Below are positions 16,473 through 26,045 of a stretch of DNA of 64,000 nt, piece by piece. Position 1 is the first letter of the stretch. Each line of letters opens with the position of its first letter. A program made the position numbers and the translations under genes. Below the pieces are notes generated by a model. That model was not told the DNA's origin, did not search any database, and saw only the letters and a program-made list of their open reading frames with translations. The stretch comes from Psychrobacter glacincola (GTDB lineage Bacteria; Pseudomonadota; Gammaproteobacteria; Pseudomonadales; Moraxellaceae). The stretch lies in NCBI GenBank assembly GCA_001411745.2, contig LIQB01000003.2, forward strand, positions 406,353 through 470,352, written 5' to 3'.

Positions 16473-17222
16473 TTAAGCTTTGGCTTTTACTTTCGATGAT
16501 GCAGGCAATGCTTTTACGATACGAGTTTCTACAAACTCTCCTTGATGCTCAGCAGACAGCTCTTTACAAAAGCGGCGCTGTACAGTGTTGCCTTGATACA
16601 GATCAACACATAGCGGCTGTGGTGAAGCGGTGTCTAATAAACTGCCAGAATTATCGTTAGATTTTTTCTGATAAGCCCGTAATTGATAAGTATCAGCGTC
16701 AATAAAATCGTGAATTAAAGTAAAACGCTCAACATAACCCAGATTATTTTCTGGATAGAAATTCACCTGTACTTCGCGTTTTGCAGGTTTTACTCGCGCA
16801 TAATAATTGGTTAGACCCGGCATGCCTGAGGCAGACAAAGGTACAATTTTAATCTCATTTTTATGAGCGAGTGGTGTCATATCTATGTTTGCGTGGATTG
16901 ATGTTTGTGCATGCTTATTGCTGGTATGACTTCTGCCCTTTGCACTCATATCTTTCATCGCGACCAGCATGGCAGGATTGATAGGCTCATGCGTATCAGC
17001 CCCTATCACTCGTGTCTTATCTATCCGTGCAATTTCACAATGATAAGTTCCTATACAGGCAATATTGACTTCACCCGCAATCGGTTGAATCTTACCTGCC
17101 CATGCTTTGGCGTTTTCTGCCTCATCTATTTTCTGATACCCAGTCAATAGCTGACAGCCTGACAACAATAAGCTTGCGGCAACAACCGTACTTGTCCATA
17201 AAACATAACGTTTTTTATTCAT
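16473..17222 (-). CDS. Putative lipoprotein of unknown function, within the leu string
   Basis: 249 residues. The N-terminus MNKKRYVLWTSTVVAASLLL ends in LLSGC, a good lipobox, so the mature protein should start at that Cys and be membrane-anchored. The body includes VNIACIGTYHCEIARIDKTR, whose paired cysteines could form a disulfide. A later beta-rich part is VQVNFYPENNLGYVERFTLI, with DLYQGNTVQRRFCKEL near the end. I recognise no domain. It lies between leuD and leuB on the same strand, which would put a cell-envelope protein in a leucine operon; the gaps (about 140 and 310 bases) allow independent promoters. Confidence 0.75.
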   Translation of the reverse strand: MNKKRYVLWTSTVVAASLLLSGCQLLTGYQKIDEAENAKAWAGKIQPIAGEVNIACIGTYHCEIARIDKTRVIGADTHEPINPAMLVAMKDMSAKGRSHTSNKHAQTSIHANIDMTPLAHKNEIKIVPLSASGMPGLTNYYARVKPAKREVQVNFYPENNLGYVERFTLIHDFIDADTYQLRAYQKKSNDNSGSLLDTASPQPLCVDLYQGNTVQRRFCKELSAEHQGEFVETRIVKALPASSKVKAKA

Positions 17223-17363
17223 AATGGCGGCTACTATTTATGAGAGAAATAATAAAATATCGTAAAAAAACTACCCTTCATTTTAGCCAGTTCACCGCCA
17301 TAACTCAACTTTACATTATTACTGTTCAGCAGTTTTATAAGTAATGGCTTGCAGATTCATGAT

Positions 17364-18014
17364 TTATGCTCGTACATCGTTAAATATCCATGGTGTTTTT
17401 TGCATCATCTTATGCTCATAATCTTTAATGGCATCGCTTTGCTGCAAAGTTAAACCAATATCATCAAGGCCATTTAACAAGCAGTGTTTGCGAAACGCAT
17501 CTACGTCAAATGCATATTCTTCACCTGTCGAAGTAACGACGACTTGGCGTTCAAGATCTGCGGTTAGCTCATAGCCTTCATTAGCAAGCGTGTCTTTCAT
17601 TAATGTATCTACAATTGCCTCGTCCAAGACAATTGGTAGCATGCCATTTTTAAAGCAATTGTTATAAAAAATATCTGCAAAGCTTGGCGCGATTACCGTA
17701 CGAAAGCCATATTCAGACAACGCCCAAGGCGCATGCTCACGGCTCGAGCCACAGCCAAAGTTGCGGCGTGCCAGCAAAATAGTCGCGCCTTGATAACGCG
17801 GCTTATTTAGCACAAATTCTGGATTGATAACGCGTGTGCTATTGTCCTGCCCCGGATATCCTTCGTCAAGATAACGCCAATCATCAAACAAATTGACGCC
17901 AAATCCTGTGCGTTTAATAGACTTTAAAAACTGTTTTGCAATAATTTGATCGGTATCGACGTTTGCGCGATCTAATGGGCAAACGATACCCGTTTGAGTG
18001 TTATAAGCTTGCAT
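17364..18014 (-). CDS. leuD: 3-isopropylmalate dehydratase small subunit
   Basis: 216 residues. With LeuC it isomerises 2- to 3-isopropylmalate. The swivel-domain signature is clear: [20 protein letters not shown] near the start and [18 protein letters not shown] in the middle. Full length. It follows leuC with a small secreted-protein gene in between, all on the minus strand. Confidence 0.97.
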   Translation of the reverse strand: MQAYNTQTGIVCPLDRANVDTDQIIAKQFLKSIKRTGFGVNLFDDWRYLDEGYPGQDNSTRVINPEFVLNKPRYQGATILLARRNFGCGSSREHAPWALSEYGFRTVIAPSFADIFYNNCFKNGMLPIVLDEAIVDTLMKDTLANEGYELTADLERQVVVTSTGEEYAFDVDAFRKHCLLNGLDDIGLTLQQSDAIKDYEHKMMQKTPWIFNDVRA

Positions 18015-18061
18015 GAGTTTTCCTTAAAGTATCAATTACTAACGTAAAATTTTTTGACGGT

Positions 18062-18526
18062 CTAATGAATCTTAAAAGAGCGTGCCATTTGTTTAACAAT
18101 ACTTGTCATTTTAGTTTTTTCACTTTCAGGATAGTTCAGATGTAATACTGCTTCCTGACCATCCTTAACTTTAATAACATGATAAAAAACTTGACCGTCT
18201 TTTCTATAGCCGCTTGCTGTATAGGTTTTGTCTTTTAACAGCTCGTAAGTAACTGTCATGCCTGTTTTATATCGATGCTGCTTCTCTTTTAGATAATCGC
18301 TATCGGTATAAAAGAAAACAGTTGGTGTATTACTCCCAAAGACCAAAATAGTGGCATTAGAATTGGGTAACTTAAAATGACGACCATCACCATTATCTGC
18401 CTCAGGCAACCATGTCAATTGATTTGGAACATCGACACAATAGGCAAATCTTCCATTACAGTAATCACGAGCCATTGCTAGCTGAGAGCTACCCAATAAG
18501 CAAAATAAAACAAACAGCATTTTCAT
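18062..18526 (-). CDS. Small secreted protein of unknown function, between leuC and leuD
   Basis: 154 residues with a short signal peptide (MKMLFVLFCLLGSSQLAMA), cleaving before RDYCNGRFAYC. The mature part is beta-rich with two early cysteines and ends KMTSIVKQMARSFKIH. No family recognised. It sits 25 bases after leuC and 47 bases before leuD, so it is probably co-transcribed with them, which is odd for a periplasmic protein inserted between the two subunits of one enzyme. Confidence 0.75.
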   Translation of the reverse strand: MKMLFVLFCLLGSSQLAMARDYCNGRFAYCVDVPNQLTWLPEADNGDGRHFKLPNSNATILVFGSNTPTVFFYTDSDYLKEKQHRYKTGMTVTYELLKDKTYTASGYRKDGQVFYHVIKVKDGQEAVLHLNYPESEKTKMTSIVKQMARSFKIH

Positions 18527-18551
18527 TTTTATGCTCTATAGAAATGCAAAG

Positions 18552-19970
18552 CTAAAACGTCCGCACATCGACAAAGTGACCCGCCAATGCGGCGGCAGCT
18601 GCCATCGCTGGGCTGACCAAATGGGTACGACCGCCATTGCCCTGACGACCTTCAAAGTTACGGTTAGACGTTGAAGCGCAGTGTTCTTGTGGCTCAAGCT
18701 TATCCGCATTCATAGCAAGACACATCGAACAACCCGGCTCACGCCACTCAAATCCAGCCGCAGTAAACAAGGCATCTAAGCCTTCTGCTTCAGCCTGCAA
18801 TTTCACTTGCCCAGAACCTGCCACAACGATGGCTTCTTTGATATTGTCCGCGACTTTACGACCTTTAATGACTGCGGCGGCATCACGCAAATCTTCGATA
18901 CGCGAATTGGTACATGAACCAATAAAAATGCGATCAAGCTGGATATCCGTAATCTTTTGCCCAGCGTCTAAACCCATATAGGTATAAGCACGTAACCAGC
19001 CTTCTTCTTGTGCTTCATCTGCCGCTTGATCAGGTGTTGGTACAGATTGAGTGATATCAACCACCATTTCAGGAGAGGTGCCCCAAGAGACTTGTGGCGC
19101 TATTTGGCTACCATCCAACTCAACCACGGTATCAAATACCGCGTCATCATCTGAATATAAGGTACGCCAGTAAGCTTCCGCTTGTGCCCATTGCTCAGAG
19201 GTTGGCGCATAAGGACGACCTTTGACGTACTCGATGGTCGTGTCATCGACTGCAACCATACCCACGCGAGCACCTGCTTCGATCGCCATGTTACAAACGG
19301 TCATGCGACCTTCCATACTCATCTCTTCAAATACTTGCCCAGCAAATTCGATAGCATGCCCTGTCCCGCCAGCCGTGCCAATTTTGGCAATGATAGCAAG
19401 TACCACGTCTTTTGAGGTCACGCCAGCACCAAGCTTACCAGTGACACGAATTTGCATATTTTTTGATTTCTTTTGAATCAAGCACTGAGTTGCCAATACA
19501 TGCTCAACCTCTGATGTGCCGATACCGTGCGCTAGGCAGCCCAGTGCGCCATGAGTAGCAGTATGCGAATCACCACAAACAACCGTCATACCCGGTAACA
19601 CCAAACCTTGCTCAGGGCCAACGACGTGTAAAATACCTTGACGAGCATCATTAATCGTAAACTCAGCGATATCAAATTTGGCGCAATTTTCATCCAATGT
19701 CACTACCTGCAAGCGTGATACCTTGTCCTTGATACCAGGCACGCCTTCTAAACGCTCTTTAGTGACTGTGGGTACGTTATGGTCAGGACTGGCGATATTA
19801 GCTGACAGGCGCCACGGTGCTCTATTGGCCAGCTCCAAGCCTTCAAATGCTTGCGGACTGGTCACTTCATGCAACAGATGGCGGTCGATATAAATCAGGC
19901 TCGAACCATCGTCACGCTTGGTGACTTCGTGAGCATTCCAAAGTTTGTCATATAACGTTTGACCGGCCAT
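18552..19970 (-). CDS. leuC: 3-isopropylmalate dehydratase large subunit
   Basis: 472 residues, full length, aconitase-type. Fe-S ligands: the Cys of [13 protein letters not shown] and the pair in [11 protein letters not shown]. Other landmarks are [20 protein letters not shown] near residue 130 and the C-terminal NRNFEGRQG. It is the first gene of the leu string and divergent from the LysR-type regulator at 20441, which may control it. Confidence 0.97.
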   Translation of the reverse strand: MAGQTLYDKLWNAHEVTKRDDGSSLIYIDRHLLHEVTSPQAFEGLELANRAPWRLSANIASPDHNVPTVTKERLEGVPGIKDKVSRLQVVTLDENCAKFDIAEFTINDARQGILHVVGPEQGLVLPGMTVVCGDSHTATHGALGCLAHGIGTSEVEHVLATQCLIQKKSKNMQIRVTGKLGAGVTSKDVVLAIIAKIGTAGGTGHAIEFAGQVFEEMSMEGRMTVCNMAIEAGARVGMVAVDDTTIEYVKGRPYAPTSEQWAQAEAYWRTLYSDDDAVFDTVVELDGSQIAPQVSWGTSPEMVVDITQSVPTPDQAADEAQEEGWLRAYTYMGLDAGQKITDIQLDRIFIGSCTNSRIEDLRDAAAVIKGRKVADNIKEAIVVAGSGQVKLQAEAEGLDALFTAAGFEWREPGCSMCLAMNADKLEPQEHCASTSNRNFEGRQGNGGRTHLVSPAMAAAAALAGHFVDVRTF

Positions 19971-20440
19971 GTTGCTATCCTTTATTGGTTGCTAATTACT
20001 GGTTTTTTTACTTGCTTATAGTCATTCCACTATAAAAGTATTACTGCGTTAACTTCGCTTGAAGTATTAAATATACATCTACACTCGGTTGCCTTGTACT
20101 ACTTTTAAATTGACTCGACTATAGTCTATGGTAAAAATTTTCTTTAAATTTTATACACAGCGGCATCGTCAGCGGCGCTTGTATCAAAATCGATATTTTT
20201 ATATTGGCGATTGTACATTGATGACCATTATCAGCGCTTAAAACGTGCGATGAGCTGCAAATAGTCAATTTAATAGAATAAATATGTCACAATATGCCTT
20301 GATGTCTTGTGATTATAGCAGGCTAATCCTATAATAATAATTGATGATTTTTGCCCAGACGCAAACTTTTATTTCTAATACATTGTGATTGGGTCAGCCA
20401 ACTTTTATTTATAGCTCGCAAAGTAGCTAAGGACATCCGT
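19971..20440. promoter_or_regulatory. Divergent control region between leuC and lysR
   Basis: 470 bases with no gene. It must hold the leuC promoter and a lysR promoter; by analogy with LysR-type pairs an operator of the T-N11-A form is expected, but I could not single one out. No leader peptide rich in Leu codons was found. Confidence 0.5.
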
Positions 20441-21313
20441 TTGAACACCACAAACTTGACGACATTCGTTACCGTTATGCACACTGGCAGCATCTCAGGT
20501 GCCGCAGAAAAACTGTTTATCACACAGCCTGCCGTCAGTAAACGCATCAAAAATTTGGAAGATGAATTCAACATTACTTTGTTTGATACGGTGGGACGCG
20601 GCATTGTACCAACCCAAGCAGCCAATGAAATGCTGCCACACGCCAAGCGTTGGCTAGAAGATTATGAGAATTTTAAGATTAATCTGCAACACTCTCAGCA
20701 TATCGTATCTGGCAAATTAGTGATCGGCACCAGTCATCATATTGGCTTGCACCATTTAGCGCCTGTACTTAAGCATTTTATCCAAGCTTATCCTGCCGTA
20801 CAACTAGAAGTACATTTCGTCGATTCAGAAAAAGCGCACAAAGCCGTGCTCGATGGCGATTTATCATTAGCATTTTTAACACTGCCGCCCGTTTATGATA
20901 AGCGCTTGACCTATCATACGCTATGGTCAGACCCTCTTTACTTTATGACAGGTACGCTATCGCCTTTAGCGACCAAATCTAATGTGACACTAGAGCAATT
21001 GGCGCGCTATCCTGCTATTTTACCGTCTGCCAACACCTTTACCAGTCAAATTACCTTGGCTGAATTCGCTAAGCACAATTTGAAACCTTATGCCACGATG
21101 AGCACCAATCCTCTTGAGTCTATTCGCATGCTGGTTTCTGTTGGTCTGGGATGGTCTGTATTACCGCAAACCATGATCAGTCAGGATTTAGAACGTATCG
21201 ATATGGCAGACAATATAGAGTTACAGCGCTATTTGGGTGTGGTTATCAATCCGAAATTGACGCAATCTAGCAGCGTTACAGCTTTGTTAGACTTGTTAGC
21301 GCCTATTGAATAA
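20441..21313 (+). CDS. LysR-family transcriptional regulator, divergent from leuC
   Basis: 290 residues if started at TTG 20441, which is preceded by AAGGA at 20429-20433 with a 7-base gap. Upstream in-frame codons give a sequence unlike the family. The helix-turn-helix is at residues about 15-55 (TVMHTGSISGAAEKLFITQP, AVSKRIKNLE), followed by a type 2 periplasmic-fold effector domain. Placement back-to-back with leuC suggests control of leucine synthesis, as for other LysR-type activators of neighbouring genes. The ligand cannot be told. Confidence 0.9.
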   Translation: MNTTNLTTFVTVMHTGSISGAAEKLFITQPAVSKRIKNLEDEFNITLFDTVGRGIVPTQAANEMLPHAKRWLEDYENFKINLQHSQHIVSGKLVIGTSHHIGLHHLAPVLKHFIQAYPAVQLEVHFVDSEKAHKAVLDGDLSLAFLTLPPVYDKRLTYHTLWSDPLYFMTGTLSPLATKSNVTLEQLARYPAILPSANTFTSQITLAEFAKHNLKPYATMSTNPLESIRMLVSVGLGWSVLPQTMISQDLERIDMADNIELQRYLGVVINPKLTQSSSVTALLDLLAPIE

Positions 21314-21790
21314 GACTCCCGTTAAATGAGGATTAGAGCGTGCTATGGAATCTAAAAAGCACGCTATTCGCATTTATGACCCTCATGCGTTATAATACGC
21401 TTGACGTTGTTTTTATAACAAAAATTTACTATAAGAACACTGATAGTCATATATTGAACACTTCGAGTAATATATGATGGTTAACAGTAGGTTTAATGGT
21501 TTTAAATGATTGGTTATATAGGTGGCCGATACTGATAACTGAGTCGCAAATGCGAGCAATCGATATGATGTAATATGGCATTCTTATTGATCTCTGAGCA
21601 CTGCGAATTCGTATTAGCCCTAGAACAGCATCAATCATATAAAACTAACAGCAGATATTGAATAAAAGCCATTATGTCCTACTTAATGGCTTTTTTCGTC
21701 TTTAGATATTGTTTGGGACATCGCCCTATAACACTTAATCTTTATAGTTAAAATAATTACCGCCAACCATGTTGGTTAAGGACAATTTAT
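21314..21790. other. Intergenic stretch lysR-putP
   Basis: About 480 bases. An 8-bp perfect hairpin AGCGTGCT/AGCACGCT lies 20 bases after lysR (21337-21365 region) and probably marks its end. A terminator is at 21664-21696. A 63-codon minus-strand frame (21447-21638) has no ribosome site or recognisable product. The bases between may encode a small RNA ended by the terminator; this is speculation. Confidence 0.5.
21664..21696 (+). terminator. Rho-independent terminator upstream of putP
   Basis: AAAAGCCATTA (21664-21674) pairs with TAATGGCTTTT (from 21684), followed by a T run. No gene ends within 300 bases upstream on this strand. Confidence 0.75.
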
Positions 21791-23290
21791 ATGAACGGAG
21801 TTTCTAGTGGCGTACTGGTATCACTTGGCGCCTATTTTTTAGTGATGATTGGTATTGGCATTTACGCTTACTTTAAGCAAGCCAATGATACTGAAGGCTA
21901 TATGTTAGGAGGACGCAGTTTAGGTCCAGCAGTCACTGCACTATCGGCAGGTGCATCAGATATGTCAGGTTGGTTACTACTTGGCTTGCCCGGCTATATG
22001 TATGCTGACGGTGTCGTGAGTATATGGATCGCACTTGGTTTGACACTTGGTGCATTTTTAAACTACCTTATCGTGGCACCGCGCCTTCGCGTTTATACCG
22101 AAGTGGCTGACAATGCCATCACTCTACCCGATTATTTCGCCAACCGCTTCGAAGATAAGTCGCACATGCTGCGTGTTATCTCAGCTGTGGTTATCATTTT
22201 ATTCTTCACGGTTTATACCGCTGCAAGCCTAGTAGGCGGTGGTAAACTCTTCGAAAGCTCACTGAATCTTTCTTATAGCACTGGTCTATGGGTCACCGCT
22301 GGCGTTGTCGTTGCTTATACGTTATTCGGTGGTTTCTTAGCTGTTTCAATGACTGACTTTGTACAGGGTATCATCATGCTATTTGCGATGGTCATTGTTC
22401 CTGTCGTCGCTTTCACTGATCTGGGGGGTATTTCAGCCACTACTCAAGCGGTTAGAAATATCGATCCAAGCTTGCTTAACATTACTAATGGTATGAGTAT
22501 CCTTGGTATTGTGTCATTAATGGCGTGGGGTTTGGGTTATTTTGGTCAGCCACACATCATTGTACGTTTTATGGCCATTCGCTCAGTCAAAGATGTTCCT
22601 ACTGCCCGTAACATCGGTATGAGCTGGATGATTGTCAGCCTTATCGGGGCACTGATGACAGGTTTTGCTGGTCGTGCGTATGTGCAAAAGACAGCGATGA
22701 CTTTAGATGATCCTGAAACCATCTTTTTAGTATTTACGCAGTTTTTATTCCATCCATTGGTTTCAGGCTTCTTATTAGCTGCAATTTTAGCTGCGATTAT
22801 GAGTACCATCTCATCACAGCTATTGGTGGTATCAAGCTCATTGACTAAAGATGTCTATAAGTTGTTTTTTGATCAAGATGCACCTGAGGCACGTCAAGTA
22901 TTGGTCGGCCGCATTTCCGTAATTATTGTCGCCGTTGTTGCTATTTTACTGGCGTCTAATCCAGAAAGCTCAGTATTGAATTTGGTGTCTAACGCTTGGG
23001 CAGGGTTTGGTGCCGCATTTGGACCGTTGGTTATTTTCAGCCTCATCTGGCGCGGTATGAACCGTAACGGTGCAGTTGCTGGTATGGTGGTCGGTGCATT
23101 GACGGTTATCCTATGGATTTATGGTCCTTTCCAGATGAATGGCATGGCACTTAATAGCTGGTTATATGCTATCGTTCCAGGCTTTATCTTAAGTACAATC
23201 GCCATTTTTGCGGTAAGTATCATGACAGGCGGTCCAAAAGCCTCTGTTACTGCGAAATTTAAAGAAATGGAACTTAATTTAAATAAATAA
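21791..23290 (+). CDS. putP: Sodium/proline symporter
   Basis: 499 residues, a solute:sodium symporter with many membrane helices. Family landmarks: GGRSLGPAVTALSAGASDMS near residue 40, GWLLLGLPGYMYADG, and the helix with AAILAAIMSTISSQLLVVSS. PutP imports proline with sodium as nitrogen and carbon source or osmoprotectant. It has no co-directional partner; a strong terminator follows 30 bases after the stop. Substrate assigned by closeness to PutP over other SSS transporters, not proven by the sequence alone. Confidence 0.92.
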   Translation: MNGVSSGVLVSLGAYFLVMIGIGIYAYFKQANDTEGYMLGGRSLGPAVTALSAGASDMSGWLLLGLPGYMYADGVVSIWIALGLTLGAFLNYLIVAPRLRVYTEVADNAITLPDYFANRFEDKSHMLRVISAVVIILFFTVYTAASLVGGGKLFESSLNLSYSTGLWVTAGVVVAYTLFGGFLAVSMTDFVQGIIMLFAMVIVPVVAFTDLGGISATTQAVRNIDPSLLNITNGMSILGIVSLMAWGLGYFGQPHIIVRFMAIRSVKDVPTARNIGMSWMIVSLIGALMTGFAGRAYVQKTAMTLDDPETIFLVFTQFLFHPLVSGFLLAAILAAIMSTISSQLLVVSSSLTKDVYKLFFDQDAPEARQVLVGRISVIIVAVVAILLASNPESSVLNLVSNAWAGFGAAFGPLVIFSLIWRGMNRNGAVAGMVVGALTVILWIYGPFQMNGMALNSWLYAIVPGFILSTIAIFAVSIMTGGPKASVTAKFKEMELNLNK

Positions 23291-23316
23291 GCTTATCGAT
23301 ATAATCATCACTATAT

Positions 23317-23350
23317 AAAAAACCTCGCCATCATTGGCGAGGTTTTTTTA
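23317..23350 (+). terminator. putP: putP terminator
   Basis: AACCTCGCCA (23321-23330) pairs with TGGCGAGGTT (23335-23344) around TCAT, followed by T's. Confidence 0.9.
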
Positions 23351-24060
23351 TTGAGAGCTATTAGCTCTAATACATAAATTGATAACGCAATTCAAATCTC
23401 GAAGGTAAATAAATGATTAAATTATAACCATTCAATATACAGTTATATTTTAAAAAAACATGATGCTGTATGAGAAAGTATTCTGAGGTAATAAAGGAAG
23501 GCTCACAGCCTGGGGTAATTAAAACCCCAATAGATAGCAACTGCGTCGACTTTCCCAGTCTGAACTTGAAGAAAAATGGTATAAAAGGCGATGGTAAGCA
23601 TAACTACTAATGTACGGCTAATAAGTTAGAGATATTGCCGTTATAATGTCTATTAGCATCGGCAAAGTACTGAGCGCCATAAAGACATCGATGTATAAGA
23701 TCATCTATAAGAAGACATACTGTTAGCGCTGAGAGGTCAATGAGTCTTGGACTTAAGTGTGTTTCAAGAAGCGTATATTTCAGCTGAAATATACTTATGA
23801 TCGTAATAATTCAATGATGTTGTGGCTTATGTTTGAGGCAAATATCGTTTAATTGCGGGCAAGAAACCAATCACTGCCGTCTTAGAAATCGTCTAAAAAA
23901 AGCTGTCAAAAGAACCTGTTACTTCTCTTAAAAGTTTATGAACACTTTATTTTTTTTGATTTGATGTTATTTTATGGCAATTATGGTTATGTCTGTTGCC
24001 AGCAGACTTTTCATAGCATCAACAAAAATATTTATTATCAACTCCTATTTTGATCATCCA
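23351..24060. other. Gene-free stretch between putP and first FadL-type porin
   Basis: About 700 bases with stop codons in all frames at short intervals and no recognised product. A perfect 10-bp palindromic patch (ATATTTCAGCTGAAATAT) lies near 23775-23792. It may be decayed coding DNA, but I found no match to support that. Confidence 0.5.
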
Positions 24061-24062
24061 TT

Positions 24063-24095
24063 AAAAAAGCGACCCACTGAGAGTCGCTCTTTAAT
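24063..24095 (-). terminator. Terminator of fadL-type gene 1
   Basis: Read leftward, AGCGAC pairs with GTCGCT and is followed by TTTTTT (plus-strand A run at 24063-24068). Confidence 0.8.
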
Positions 24096-24125
24096 TTATC
24101 CATCATTAATGACAATCAATAGCTA

Positions 24126-25640
24126 TTAATTATCTTGGTAAGATAATTTCACACCAAAAATATATCCATCATTATCTTGGAAATCACCAACTATCTGCTT
24201 AGTCGGTAACTGACCTTTTGCATCACCAAACCATAAGTATTTGCCGCCCGCTGATACTGCCCAGTTTTCTGTCACGTTATACTTTGCACCCAAACCAGCG
24301 CTGTAATAGCCTTCAATAGGACCTAACGAAGTGACAGGGTTGCCAGCACCACTATCCCAACCAACGGTACCGCTAATTGCAAGCGCTGGCGCAACACGCT
24401 TGGCAAGACCAAGCTCTACTTGCCATTGATCATCATCATATTCTACGAGTGCTAATCCATCAGGACCATAGGTAGGGTTGTTTTTACTTACTTGATTATA
24501 TAACGGCGGTACAATAGAAAAGTCGCTCCATGGTACCCAGCGTACTTTGGCAGTGGCTAAGGTTGTTGGGTTAATACCGGTTTGAAAATCAAAGTTTACT
24601 GACTGCGGTGTAGTGATTTCCATGGCCGTAGTTTGGCTGGCTGCTGCTGGGTCACCCGCTAATAAACCTGCTAACGGATACGTTTCAGCGATCTTCATAC
24701 TATGATCAATCTCTGAACGATAGGTCAACGCCGCTTTTAAAGCAATTTCAGGTTTGCTATATGATGCACCTACTATATAACCATAGTCTTGATCTGGACT
24801 AATATGTGAGGTATAACCAGTGGCAGGTCCATATGCACTGCCACGCAATTTGACATCAGCTTGAATCCGCTGAGCAACGGGGCCGCCATAAACTTGGAAC
24901 TCTTTATTAGCACCAAATTTGGCACCTAAAATAGCCGTGATACTTTCAGAACGTACTTCAACGTTCGTGCCTTCAGTATTAGCAAGCTGACCAGCAGCAT
25001 AACCATTTAACCCTTCTAAAGGAGCTAGCTGTGCTTCACCGGCTGCAATTTGTGCTTTACCGGCATCAATCTGTGGACGTAAAACTGGTTCAAGAGCCGG
25101 GTTTCCTGCAATGGCTGCTTCAGCTTGTCTAACTTGCTCTCTACCCGTCTCTAATTGTTGTTGAACCCCTGTAACGTATGTATCGAGACCTTCAGCGCTA
25201 GTAATTGTTTGCCCAGGAACTTTTCCGTTTAGTTGTGAGGCGATAAGCCCATCTATTGCTGCAGTTGGAGCGCCTGTAAAGTTACTATCTCCAGTGTAAG
25301 CTGCTGCTGCACCAAATGGCTCATCATATAAAATACCGACACTAAACGTATCGTTGACATCCGCTTTTACGCCATAACGGAAGAAATCGTAATACTCAGC
25401 GATATCGCCAGTCTTATTGCCTTGAACATAACCTGCATCATCGGTAGCGACACGGCCATTATCATAACCACTAACATCAGCATCGATATAGGTGTAAACA
25501 GCTTCAGCATAGGTGCCATCTTGGAGGAAGGCTGTGACATCCTGACCTGAACGGTCAAGACCAGCAGCATTGGTTACGCTAGCTACAGAAAAAGCGGCAA
25601 TCGCTACTGCAAGGGTTTTTAAATGAAAAGTATTGCGCAT
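24126..25640 (-). CDS. FadL/TodX-type outer-membrane transport protein, paralog 1
   Basis: 504 residues with signal peptide (LAVAIAAFSVASVTNA) and mature start AGLDRSGQDVTAFLQDGT, as in the OMPP1/FadL/TodX family of beta-barrels that take up long-chain fatty acids or other hydrophobic compounds. Conserved barrel segments: YDFFRYGVKADVNDTFSVG, LGAKFGANKEFQVYGGPVAQ, VRWVPWSDFSIVPP and the end YNVTENWAVSAGGKYLWFGD. Residues about 110-200 are a Gln/Ala/Gly-rich helical insertion (QQLETGREQVRQAEAAIAG) that differs strongly from the neighbour. A GGAG ribosome site lies 7 bases before the ATG. The next gene upstream is a close paralog. Confidence 0.88.
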   Translation of the reverse strand: MRNTFHLKTLAVAIAAFSVASVTNAAGLDRSGQDVTAFLQDGTYAEAVYTYIDADVSGYDNGRVATDDAGYVQGNKTGDIAEYYDFFRYGVKADVNDTFSVGILYDEPFGAAAAYTGDSNFTGAPTAAIDGLIASQLNGKVPGQTITSAEGLDTYVTGVQQQLETGREQVRQAEAAIAGNPALEPVLRPQIDAGKAQIAAGEAQLAPLEGLNGYAAGQLANTEGTNVEVRSESITAILGAKFGANKEFQVYGGPVAQRIQADVKLRGSAYGPATGYTSHISPDQDYGYIVGASYSKPEIALKAALTYRSEIDHSMKIAETYPLAGLLAGDPAAASQTTAMEITTPQSVNFDFQTGINPTTLATAKVRWVPWSDFSIVPPLYNQVSKNNPTYGPDGLALVEYDDDQWQVELGLAKRVAPALAISGTVGWDSGAGNPVTSLGPIEGYYSAGLGAKYNVTENWAVSAGGKYLWFGDAKGQLPTKQIVGDFQDNDGYIFGVKLSYQDN

Positions 25641-26045
25641 TGTGTATCTCCAAACGTCCTTGTTGTTTTACTACTTAAATAATCAATATGTAGCATTGCT
25701 GCGCATAACTTTATGATTATAAAAGTCGTGTCCTGAGATGAATACTAATGCCTTTTTGACACTAAAACAACAATTAAAGTGCTTTATTTCCCGAATATGA
25801 CTGGACAGTACAAATAAGATACACGTACAAAACTAATATCTAGTTTTTCATTCTGATATTTTTTAAATTGCTCTCAGTATTTTTTAGAGATAGCAGGCAG
25901 ATACTTATCTGTTATAACTTAATAATTCTAAAATACTCCAATCCTTTATTAAACTTAAATACACTGGCATAAAAAAGCGACCCAATCAGGATCGCTTTTT
26001 ATTATCTAGGCTATGGATTTATAAGTTAGCAAATCACACATTAAA
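25641..26045. other. Promoter region of fadL-type gene 1 and terminator of gene 2
   Basis: 405 bases. The 150 bases next to the ATG resemble those upstream of the paralog at 27441-27600 (shared CTCCAAACGTCC, GTTTTACTACTT, ATTATGACTGAACAGTA-like blocks), so the duplication carried the control region along. The terminator of gene 2 is at 25972-26002. Confidence 0.65.
25972..26002 (-). terminator. Terminator of fadL-type gene 2
   Basis: Plus-strand AAAAAAGCGA pairs with TCGCTTTTT; on the minus strand the stem is followed by a T run. Nearly the same as the terminator of gene 1. Confidence 0.8.

Noticed and set aside
21447..21638. 63-codon minus-strand frame between lysR and putP
   Set aside because: No ribosome site and no plausible protein character.
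21714..21730. GGGACATCGCCCTA resembling one end of the MITE-like element, as a third copy
   Set aside because: Only about 13 bases match with an extra base, and no second end or body lies within 200 bases.
23351..24060. Transposase remnant between putP and the porin genes
   Set aside because: Scattered short readable stretches, but none matches a transposase motif I can name.
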